Assembly: GCA_039184055.1 (NCBI GenBank)
Contig: JBCDBH010000200.1
Coordinates: 1-10,698, forward strand
Source: JBCDBH01 sp039184055
Lineage (GTDB): Bacteria; Acidobacteriota; Thermoanaerobaculia; Multivoradales; J023
Length of the DNA: 10,698 nucleotides
Reading direction: 5' to 3'
Both the position numbers and the translations under genes were made by a program. The notes under the pieces were generated by a model, which had not been told where the DNA came from, did no database searches, and saw only the letters and a program-made list of their open reading frames with translations. Shown piece after piece: positions 1 through 6,180 of this stretch (position 1 is the stretch's first letter; each line of letters starts with the position of its first letter).

Positions 1-1634
1 AGGCGTTTCGCTCGCTACGGCTACGCGCCAAAGCGAAAATGTGCGCCAACGACCAGGTCTTGTGTCACGAAGAATATTGCGCCTTCGCCAAGGACTATTA
101 CGCCAAGCTACAGCACGACGGGCTGATTCATCGCTTACTCGATCGCCACCCCACCCTGTTGCCGGATGCGATCTACGACGCTGCCCAAGGCTCGGTGGTC
201 TGCCCGTTCGAAGTCAGCCTCGAGCTCGCCGGTCACGTTCAAGTGGTGGTGTGCGACTACAACTACGCTTTCGATCCCTATGTCGCGCTGACCGACTTTC
301 GCGACGACGAAAGCCTCGACGACACGATCCTGATCATCGACGAGATCCACAACCTGGTCGATCGAGGTCGTGGCTACTACAGCCCCCGGCTTTCGGCCCG
401 CGAGGCGCATCGTGTCGCCGAGGAAATGAGCTGGTCCGGTGAGCCGATCCATCGCACCATCGCCCGTCTCGCCACCCAGCTCGCGTCGTTGATCGAAGAC
501 GTCACCGAAGACGCCCGCCCGGCGAGTGACGTCTCGTCGTGGGCGGCCGAACAACGGCTCCCCGAAGACATCCTGTGGCGGCTCCGCCCACAGCTCGACC
601 GCGCCTTCGTCGACTACCTCGAATATCGCCGCGAAACCAAAACCCTGACCGCGGACGATCGCTTCGTCGATCTCTACTTCGCGGTGCTCCGCTTTCTCAA
701 CGCCCTGGTGGTTTCGGATCACGCGTTCAGCCATTACGTCGAACGTGAGCGCGACGATTCGTCCTTCAAGATCCTGTGTCGCGATCCCAGTCGCTTTTTG
801 GGCGCGGTGATCAACCGCTGTCATAGCGTCATCGGGCTGTCCGCCACCCTCTCGCCGAACGAGTTCTATCGCGATCTGCTCGGCTTCGACACCGCGCGCA
901 CCGTGCCGCTCGCCTTGCCGAGCCCGTTTCCGGCGCATCAGCGACGCATCGTCATCGACACCGAGGTCGAAACCACCTGGAAAGCACGGCCGCGCTACAG
1001 CCCGGTGATCGGTGAACGTCTCGCCGCGTTCGCCGACGCGGTCCCCGGCAATTGCCTCGCGCTTTTCCCGAGCTACGCCTTTCTCGCCGACGTCGCGGCT
1101 CATCTGCGCTGTGACTCGAAACGGGTGCTGATCCAGTCTCGCGGCTCCACCGACGATCAACGCGAGGCGATTCTCGACACGCTACGCAGCGCTCTCCTGC
1201 GTGACGTGCTGCTCCTCGCGGTGGCCGGTGGGGTGTTCGCCGAAGGCGTCGACTACCCGGGCGACATGCTCAAGGCCGTCGCAGTGGTGGGGCCGTGTCT
1301 GCCCGCAGTCACCCTCGACCAGCAGCTGCTCCAGGAGTATTACGACGAGCGCTTCGATCGCGGCTTCGAATACGCCTTCGTGGTGCCCGGGATGACCCGT
1401 GTCGTCCAGGCGGCGGGCCGGCTGATCCGCTCGGCCGACGATCGCGGCGTCATCGCCCTCTTCGATCGGCGCTTTATCCGTCGCCCGTATCGCGAGCACC
1501 TGCCTCATCACTGGCTCGACGGTGGCGAGGCACGCGATCTCGCCGGCGAGCCGCGCGACGCGGCGCGCAACTTCTTCACCGCTGGCGTCGCCGCGCCCGT
1601 ATCGACAATCGATCCGTACGACGAGCCATCGTGA
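1..1634 (+). CDS. XPD/DinG-family DEAD2 Fe-S DNA helicase (5' end missing)
   Basis: ATP-dependent superfamily 2 helicase of the Rad3/XPD/DinG group, which unwinds 5'-to-3' and carries a 4Fe-4S cluster. The reading frame is open to the window edge. The methionine at position 39 is internal, because the Walker A motif expected before the iron-sulfur region is absent and must lie upstream. Counting from that Met, cysteines at 2, 9, 14 and 55 are candidate cluster ligands. The block CDYNYAFDP follows at 72-80. Motif II is DEIH (101-104), a variant of DEAH. The SATLSP block is at 268-273, motif V (GGVFAEGVDY) around 397-406, and motif VI (QAAGRLIR) at 457-464. These motifs make the family assignment firm. 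The cellular role (repair, R-loop or G-quadruplex processing) cannot be told from sequence. The DUF4388 gene follows 46 bp downstream on the same strand. Confidence 0.9.
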   Translation, partial: AFRSLRLRAKAKMCANDQVLCHEEYCAFAKDYYAKLQHDGLIHRLLDRHPTLLPDAIYDAAQGSVVCPFEVSLELAGHVQVVVCDYNYAFDPYVALTDFRDDESLDDTILIIDEIHNLVDRGRGYYSPRLSAREAHRVAEEMSWSGEPIHRTIARLATQLASLIEDVTEDARPASDVSSWAAEQRLPEDILWRLRPQLDRAFVDYLEYRRETKTLTADDRFVDLYFAVLRFLNALVVSDHAFSHYVERERDDSSFKILCRDPSRFLGAVINRCHSVIGLSATLSPNEFYRDLLGFDTARTVPLALPSPFPAHQRRIVIDTEVETTWKARPRYSPVIGERLAAFADAVPGNCLALFPSYAFLADVAAHLRCDSKRVLIQSRGSTDDQREAILDTLRSALLRDVLLLAVAGGVFAEGVDYPGDMLKAVAVVGPCLPAVTLDQQLLQEYYDERFDRGFEYAFVVPGMTRVVQAAGRLIRSADDRGVIALFDRRFIRRPYREHLPHHWLDGGEARDLAGEPRDAARNFFTAGVAAPVSTIDPYDEPS

Positions 1635-1650
1635 CCCCGAGCTGGTAAGC

Positions 1651-1669
1651 TAGCGATCTTGTTTCGCTA
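1651..1669 (+). other. Small hairpin in the leader of the DUF4388 gene
   Basis: TAGCGA, a 7-nt loop, then TCGCTA form a perfect 6-bp stem in the 46-bp gap between the helicase stop and the DUF4388 start. It has no following T-tract, so it is not a convincing terminator. It may be chance or a leader structure. Confidence 0.25.
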
Positions 1670-1680
1670 ACGGTTCTCTT

Positions 1681-3048
1681 ATGGGCATTTCCGGCAATCT
1701 CAAAACCATGGTGCTCGCCGAGCTCTTGCAGTGGCTTTCGCAAGGGCAGAAGACGGGTACGTTGCTGATCGACAACGGTCGGATCGAGAAGAAGATCTTC
1801 TTCGACCACGGCAGCATCATCTCGTCGGCGTCGACCGATCGCGGCGAATACCTCGGCCATTTCCTCGTCGGCACCGGCTATGTCAGCGAAGACCAGGTCA
1901 ACGAAGCGGTCGCGCGGCAAAAGGACGAAAAGAAGCTCCTCGGTCAGATTCTGGTCGACATCGGTGCCGTACCCGAAGACGACCTGGCGCAAATGCTCCG
2001 GCTCAAGGCCGAAGAGAGCATCTACGACATCTTCACCTGGACCGAAGGCGACTTCAGATTTCTCGACGGTGAGCTGCCGGCGCAGACGATGATCCGCATG
2101 GACCTCGATGTCCAGTGGATCGTCTTGGAAGGGTCGCGTCGTCTTGACGAGTGGAACCGGCTCCGTGAGTGGGTGCCGTCCGACATGTGCATTCCGGTCA
2201 CCGTGGTCGATCTCGCATCGATCGAAATCGAAGACGCCGATCGCCGGATCCTCGAATGCGTCGACGACGACTCGACCATCGAAGAGATCAGCGAGCAGAC
2301 CCACACCACCCTCTTCCTCACCACCCAGGCGGTCGCCCATCACGCCGAGCTCGGCCATCTCAAGGTCGTCAAGCCACGCACCATCGAAGTGGAAACGGTG
2401 GTCGAAAAGATCGTCGAGAAAGTGGTCGAAAAGCAGGTTCGCGTCGAGGTTCCCGTGGCGCAACCGATGATGGCGCACGCCGGCATGCCGATGCAGATGG
2501 GCATGCCGCAACAGCCGATGCCTATGCCGGCCGCGCCGCAGCAAGTCATGCCTCAACAGGCCGCGCCTATGCCGGCCGCGCCTATGCAGGCCGCGCCACA
2601 GCCAGCCGCGCCGCAGCCAGCGTCAGGCGGCTTTTCGATCCCGGCGACCTCGGCGGCGGCCAACGTGCCCGACAACGAGGCCGGGCGGCTGGTTCGACAA
2701 GCCGAAGAGCTCCTCCACAACGGCGACCTGGCGGCCGCTCTCGCCGCCTATCGACAGGCCAAAGACGCCGAAGGCGCCAAGACCGTCGCATCGGCGGTCA
2801 ACGAGGGCGAGACCAAAGTCCGCCAAGCGCTGCAAAAAGAGGGCGTGAGCGTCAAAGCGAAGCCCAAGATGCTCTCCGGCATGGAGATGCTGACGCAGAT
2901 TCAGCTGTCGCCACAGGAAGGCTTCATGCTCACCCGGGTCGACGGCCGGACCGATATTCAATCGTTGCTCAAGATCAGCCCGATGCCCAAGATGGATGCT
3001 CTCTTCCTCTTCTACCGTCTGAAAAAAGACGGCCACATCGGCTTCTAG
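1681..3048 (+). CDS. DUF4388 (PatA N-terminal-like) multidomain protein
   Basis: A 455-aa soluble protein. Residues 1 to about 135 match the DUF4388/PatA-N pattern (GNLKTMVLAELLQWLSQGQKTGTL, split here as positions 5-28, then FDHGSIISS at 41-49 and LGQILVDIGAV at 87-97). This module is common in signalling and motility proteins of Deltaproteobacteria and related phyla and is thought to mediate protein contacts. Residues about 185-231 look like a small winged-helix module. A charged VEK-rich strand follows (about 237-255), then a Pro/Ala/Met/Gln-rich linker (about 260-315). A short TPR-like helical pair (about 333-380) and a second winged-helix-like module (about 405-455) finish the protein. 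No catalytic residues are visible. The ATG at 1681 gives the canonical family start although no clear Shine-Dalgarno is present. It may be an adaptor in a signalling or polarity pathway, but that is inferred only from the family. Confidence 0.85.
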   Translation: MGISGNLKTMVLAELLQWLSQGQKTGTLLIDNGRIEKKIFFDHGSIISSASTDRGEYLGHFLVGTGYVSEDQVNEAVARQKDEKKLLGQILVDIGAVPEDDLAQMLRLKAEESIYDIFTWTEGDFRFLDGELPAQTMIRMDLDVQWIVLEGSRRLDEWNRLREWVPSDMCIPVTVVDLASIEIEDADRRILECVDDDSTIEEISEQTHTTLFLTTQAVAHHAELGHLKVVKPRTIEVETVVEKIVEKVVEKQVRVEVPVAQPMMAHAGMPMQMGMPQQPMPMPAAPQQVMPQQAAPMPAAPMQAAPQPAAPQPASGGFSIPATSAAANVPDNEAGRLVRQAEELLHNGDLAAALAAYRQAKDAEGAKTVASAVNEGETKVRQALQKEGVSVKAKPKMLSGMEMLTQIQLSPQEGFMLTRVDGRTDIQSLLKISPMPKMDALFLFYRLKKDGHIGF

Positions 3049-3065
3049 CGCCCAGAACGAACAGA

Positions 3066-3092
3066 GCGCGGCGGAGCCGAACTCCACCGCGC
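3066..3092. terminator. Hairpin between convergent genes, possible two-way terminator
   Basis: GCGCGG, one mismatch, GGAG, a 5-nt loop, CTCC, one mismatch, CCGCGC: a 10-bp GC-rich stem in the 81-bp gap between the convergent DUF4388 and membrane-protein genes. No strong T-tract follows on either strand, although the minus strand has TCTGTTCGTTCT beyond it. Position and stem strength support a terminator. The weak U-tract lowers confidence. Confidence 0.45.
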
Positions 3093-3129
3093 ACCCCTCT
3101 CACGGACAACGATTTCCCGACACCGAGGC

Positions 3130-3582
3130 TCAGGCCGCCTCGGCGCGGACCGGCGCGACCTGCATCGCGGGTGTCGTCGCGCGGGCCATGCCACGCCAGC
3201 CCATCCACTGGAAGAAAGCCAGGTCGGCCACCACGAAAGCCACGGCCCCGACGATCCACATCCCCGCCGTGGTGAGCGCCACCGGTGCGATCAGACCAGG
3301 CGCGAGAAGCACGACGCCGCTCGCCACCACCCACAGCGCGTCGAGCACGATGATAGTGGCGACGGCACGTCGCGGCCACGTGGCGCTCAGGTCGGTTCGT
3401 AGCAACAGGCCGATCGCGACGGCGAAGATCGCCAGCTCCACACCCAGCGACACGAGGTCGGCACGTGGAATACCGGTCAAAGCGGAGGCCGCTGACGGCA
3501 GGGTCAGACAGAGAATCGCGGACACAGCCGAGAATCCGATATTGGCGGACAAGGCACGACGCAGAAGACGTTCCGATTTCAC
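3130..3582 (-). CDS. Small four-helix integral membrane protein, sigma-54 controlled
   Basis: A 150-aa inner-membrane protein with four hydrophobic segments at about 12-36, 44-62, 73-94 and 100-125, joined by short loops, and a basic N-terminus (KSERLLRRA). I do not recognise a named family. The layout resembles many small unnamed bacterial membrane proteins, and no catalytic motif is seen. The frame stays open further upstream, but the start is placed at GTG 3582 because AAAGGAG lies 7 nt before it. A longer reading would also run through the sigma-54 promoter. The -24/-12 element at 3643-3657 points into this gene, and a palindromic activator-type site lies further upstream. The divergent kinase/sigma-54 activator pair is therefore its likely regulator. 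It could respond to membrane or envelope conditions, but that is inference. Confidence 0.75.
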   Translation of the reverse strand: MKSERLLRRALSANIGFSAVSAILCLTLPSAASALTGIPRADLVSLGVELAIFAVAIGLLLRTDLSATWPRRAVATIIVLDALWVVASGVVLLAPGLIAPVALTTAGMWIVGAVAFVVADLAFFQWMGWRGMARATTPAMQVAPVRAEAA

Positions 3583-3590
3583 GTTCAAGC

Positions 3591-3596
3591 TCCTTT
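3591..3596 (-). promoter_or_regulatory. Start-deciding ribosome binding site (AAGGAG)
   Basis: On the minus strand AAAGGAGCTTGAAC precedes GTG. GGAG sits 7 nt from the GTG at 3582 but only 1 nt from the in-frame TTG, so GTG is the supported start of the membrane protein. Confidence 0.75.
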
Positions 3597-3642
3597 CGAT
3601 CGATGAAACGACGCGGCGACTCGATCGCCACCCACCCTCATC

Positions 3643-3657
3643 GCAACGCTCGTGCCA
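3643..3657 (-). promoter_or_regulatory. Sigma-54 (RpoN) -24/-12 promoter
   Basis: Minus strand reads TGGCACG-AGCG-TTGC, matching the RpoN consensus TGGCACG-N4-TTGC in every fixed position, with GG and GC separated by the required 10 bp. The base after it is G instead of the preferred A/T. Transcription should start about 12 nt downstream, near 3631, giving a leader of about 49 nt to the GTG at 3582. It lies next to a gene for a sigma-54 activator with an intact GAFTGA loop, which strongly favours a functional site. Confidence 0.8.
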
Positions 3658-3661
3658 AACC

Positions 3662-3676
3662 GAAACGCGCCGTTTC
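3662..3676. promoter_or_regulatory. GAAACG-CGC-CGTTTC palindrome upstream of the -24 element
   Basis: A perfect 6-3-6 inverted repeat just upstream of the sigma-54 promoter. Its centre is about 38 bp before the predicted start point, closer than is usual for an enhancer-binding protein site. It could bind another regulator or be chance. Confidence 0.35.
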
Positions 3677-3709
3677 ATGGTGTCTCACTCCCTCGGACGT
3701 GGTCGAAGC

Positions 3710-3736
3710 GCAACGTCATGTTGCAGGGCTGCAACA
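3710..3736. promoter_or_regulatory. Candidate upstream activator site: TGTTGCAG-GG-CTGCAACA with an extra half-site
   Basis: Positions 3719-3736 form a perfect 8-2-8 palindrome. A further GCAAC at 3710-3714 pairs with the GTTGC at 3720-3724, giving a second, overlapping inverted repeat. The three half-sites start 10 and 11 bp apart, about one helical turn. The main palindrome is centred about 96 bp upstream of the predicted sigma-54 start, the usual distance for NtrC-type activators that act through DNA looping. It also lies about 75 bp before the kinase start codon, so autoregulation is possible. The binding protein is inferred to be the adjacent regulator. Confidence 0.55.
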
Positions 3737-3805
3737 CGAGAGGCCATCAGCCCACCACATCAAGCTCGGCCCCGTCCGGTACATGCCTTGCTACGCTCAT
3801 GGCAC

Positions 3806-4834
3806 ATGGTGAGCACCACGACCTCGGACCACGCCGACTCGACCGACCTCTCGACCCGCCGCTGGTGGCAACGCGAACGCTGGCGCTACGCCGCCGCGGG
3901 CTTTCTGCTCGGCGCCGTCGAGTCGCTGGTGGCGATGCTCCTCGGTCTCGAAATTCGACTCGGCGAACGCGACGTCTCGCTCTTTGTCTTCACCTTTGTC
4001 GAGCTTTCCTTCGCGGCCTTCGGCTATCTCATCGGCGCGTTGATCGAAGCCAGACGGGGTGAGCACGTGGCGGCTCGGCAAGCCCATCGACGACTCGAGA
4101 CCTTGAGCGATCTCCGCGCCCGTCTCGCCCACAGTGAAAAGCTCGCCTCGCTCGGTCAGCTGGCCGGTACCGTGGCCCACGAGATTCGCAACCCGCTCGG
4201 CATTCTCCGTTCGATGGCGCAAAACCTCGACGAGGAGCTCGATGCGCGTGGCGAGTCGCGGCTTGGCGAGTCGGGGCTTGGCGAAGCGCGTGTCAGTCGC
4301 GACATGATCGAGGAAATCGATCGTCTCTCCAACGTCACGGCACGGCTGCTCGACTTCTCCGCGCCGATTCGCCCGGTCTCGACCCATCACCGCATCGACG
4401 ATCTGGCAAAACGCACGATCTGGCTGATGACAAGCTCGCCCCGAAACCCCGACGTCCGTATGACGACCACCGGCGATCCCGAGCTCGAGCTCTACGGCGA
4501 CTCCGACCTCCTCTGCCAGCTCTTGCTCGGTCTGCTCGACAACGCCATCGACGCGTCGCCCGCTGGCGGCACGGTGACCCTCGGCTGGGCGGCAACGCGA
4601 CGCAACGACCAACCCGGCTCCGAAGTGTGGGTCAGCGACCAGGGCGAAGGCGTGCCCGAGGCGATTCGTGACCGGATCTTCGAGGCGTTCTTCACCACCC
4701 GTCATATGGGCCACGGCTTGGGTCTGGCGGTCGCCAAACACATCGCCGACGCCCATGGCGCCGAGCTTTCGGTCGGCACCGATCCCGACACGCACGGCGC
4801 GCGATTCACGCTTTTCCTCCCGGAGCCGGCTTGA
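3806..4834 (+). CDS. NtrB-like membrane sensor histidine kinase
   Basis: A 342-aa kinase that autophosphorylates and should pass phosphate to the regulator encoded right after it. Two hydrophobic segments (about 29-50 and 58-80) form a hairpin with only a few residues between them, so there is no real periplasmic sensor. The H-box VAHEIRNPLG has the phospho-acceptor His125. The DHp loop is stretched by a GES-LGES-LGE repeat near 149-160. The ATPase domain has the N-box LLDNAIDA (Asn246), the G1 box DQGEG (278-282), the F-box region FEAFFTTR (292-299) and the G2 box GHGLGLA (302-308). The ATG at 3806 is chosen because it places the first helix after a short polar tail; no clear Shine-Dalgarno is seen, and GTG 3809 is possible. 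The stop overlaps the regulator's start region, indicating translational coupling. Confidence 0.9.
   Translation: MVSTTTSDHADSTDLSTRRWWQRERWRYAAAGFLLGAVESLVAMLLGLEIRLGERDVSLFVFTFVELSFAAFGYLIGALIEARRGEHVAARQAHRRLETLSDLRARLAHSEKLASLGQLAGTVAHEIRNPLGILRSMAQNLDEELDARGESRLGESGLGEARVSRDMIEEIDRLSNVTARLLDFSAPIRPVSTHHRIDDLAKRTIWLMTSSPRNPDVRMTTTGDPELELYGDSDLLCQLLLGLLDNAIDASPAGGTVTLGWAATRRNDQPGSEVWVSDQGEGVPEAIRDRIFEAFFTTRHMGHGLGLAVAKHIADAHGAELSVGTDPDTHGARFTLFLPEPA
4251..4280 (+). repeat. 15-bp tandem repeat inside the kinase gene
   Basis: Two adjacent 15-bp units, gcgagtcgcggcttg and gcgagtcggggcttg, differ at one base and are followed by a partial third. They are in frame and encode GES(R/G)L repeats in the loop between the two DHp helices, downstream of the phospho-acceptor His. 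Confidence 0.75.
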
Positions 4835-4836
4835 TC

Positions 4837-6180
4837 ATGTCGGCGTTGCATGGGCGGATTCTGATCGTCGACGACGAGCCCAAAATGGCGACCGCCGTCG
4901 CCACTGCGCTCCGTCGTAGCGGCCATCGCTGTGTCACCGCGCCCGACGCTCGCGAAGCGCTGCGGATCTTCGCCGACGAACCGGCCGACGTCGTCGTCAC
5001 CGATCGACGCATGCCGGAGATCGACGGTATCGAGCTGATGCGACGGCTACGCGCCGACGATCCCGAGTTGCCGGTCATCCTGATCACCGCCTATGGCGAC
5101 GTCCGCTCGGCGGTCGAGGCGATGCGTGACGGCGCGTTCGACTACTTGACCAAGCCATTCGATCTCGACGAGCTTCGGACCGTCGTCAGAAGAGCGCTCG
5201 AGCTCCGCGCCCTACGCGACGAAAACCACCGTCTTCGAGTCTCGCTCGCCGAGCACCGAGGCGGCGCGATGATCGCCGAGAGCCCGGCCATGCGCGCGAT
5301 CGTCGAGCTCGTCGAACGGGTCGCGCCGAGCCACGCGACTGTGCTGATCGAAGGCGAAAGCGGTACCGGCAAAGAAGTCGTGGCGCGCCGCATCCATCAT
5401 TTGAGCCCGCGCGCCGACGCCCCGTTCATCGGCATCAACTGCAAAGCCTTCGCGCCAGGAGTGCTCGAAAGCGAGCTCTTCGGTCACGAGAAAGGCGCCT
5501 TTACCGGTGCCGAACGCCAGCGATTGGGCTGCTTCGAACGCGCCGCTGGCGGCACGCTCTTTCTCGACGAGATCGGCGAGACCGACACCGCCTTTCAAGC
5601 CAAATTGCTGCGGGTGATTCAGGAAGGCGAGCTGGTACGGGTCGGGGGCGATACGCCGATCCCAACCGACGTGCGGTTGCTCGCCGCCACCAATCGCGAC
5701 ATGCGCGCGGCCATCGACGACGGCTCCTTCCGTGAAGATCTCTACTACCGGCTGGCGGTGATTCCGGTTCGTCTGCCGCCGCTACGCGAACGCCCGGGCG
5801 ACATCGGCCTGCTCGCGCATCACTTCCTCAGCCACGACTCGCTCGACGGGCGCTCGTTGGAGCTCGCCCCGAGCGCTGAACGTATGCTCGTCGAGCACGA
5901 CTGGCCCGGCAACGTCCGTGAGCTCCGCAACGTCATCGAACGCGCCTCGGTGTTGGCTCGAGGCGAAGCGATCGAAGTCGAAGATCTGATGCTCGACCAG
6001 TCGCACGTATCGAAGAGCAGCGAAGGCGAACCGCAAACGCTTCAGGCCACCCTCGACGACGCGGCGCGTGCCCGTATCGAAACCGCTCTTCGCGCGCACG
6101 ATAGTCGTGGCGCCGCCGCCGGTGAGCTCGGCATCGACCGGACGACGCTATTTCGCTGGATCAAACGGCTCGGAATGTAG
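4837..6180 (+). CDS. NtrC-family sigma-54-dependent response regulator
   Basis: A 447-aa enhancer-binding protein that activates RpoN-dependent promoters when phosphorylated. The receiver domain (about 7-120) has acidic Asp12/Asp13, phospho-acceptor Asp56 in VVVTDRRMP, a Thr in LITAYGD (82-88) and Lys106. The AAA+ domain (about 145-380) has Walker A GESGTGKE (173-180), the sigma-54-contacting GAFTGA loop (220-225), Walker B LFLDEIGE (241-248) and the REDLYYRL region (299-306). A Fis-type helix-turn-helix occupies about 410-447. All key residues look intact. The upstream TTG at 4831 is an alternative start: GGAG at 4822-4825 is 5 nt from TTG and 11 nt from this ATG. The gene is coupled to the kinase, and its best visible target is the promoter at 3643-3657. 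Confidence 0.93.
   Translation: MSALHGRILIVDDEPKMATAVATALRRSGHRCVTAPDAREALRIFADEPADVVVTDRRMPEIDGIELMRRLRADDPELPVILITAYGDVRSAVEAMRDGAFDYLTKPFDLDELRTVVRRALELRALRDENHRLRVSLAEHRGGAMIAESPAMRAIVELVERVAPSHATVLIEGESGTGKEVVARRIHHLSPRADAPFIGINCKAFAPGVLESELFGHEKGAFTGAERQRLGCFERAAGGTLFLDEIGETDTAFQAKLLRVIQEGELVRVGGDTPIPTDVRLLAATNRDMRAAIDDGSFREDLYYRLAVIPVRLPPLRERPGDIGLLAHHFLSHDSLDGRSLELAPSAERMLVEHDWPGNVRELRNVIERASVLARGEAIEVEDLMLDQSHVSKSSEGEPQTLQATLDDAARARIETALRAHDSRGAAAGELGIDRTTLFRWIKRLGM

Noticed and set aside
135..1160. Long minus-strand open frame (341 codons) opposite the helicase
   Set aside because: The plus strand carries ordered helicase motifs throughout. GC-rich codon use commonly leaves the antisense frame open, and the translation has no recognisable domain.
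1576..2556. Minus-strand open frame opposite the DUF4388 gene
   Set aside because: Its translation is a low-complexity His/Arg/Asp shadow, while the plus strand encodes a clear DUF4388 protein.
3188..3805. Upstream extension of the kinase open frame by 206 codons
   Set aside because: It would run antisense through the membrane-protein gene and across the sigma-54 promoter and palindromes, and its translation is basic and low-complexity. ATG 3806 gives a normal kinase N-terminus.
3800..3814. TGGCACA-N4-GAGC, a second sigma-54-like element on the plus strand
   Set aside because: The -24 half is good and GG-N10-GC spacing holds, but the -12 half is GAGC and not TTGC. It overlaps the kinase start codon, so transcription would begin inside the gene.
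3797..4795. Minus-strand open frame opposite the histidine kinase
   Set aside because: All kinase boxes lie on the plus strand in order; the antisense translation has no domain signal.
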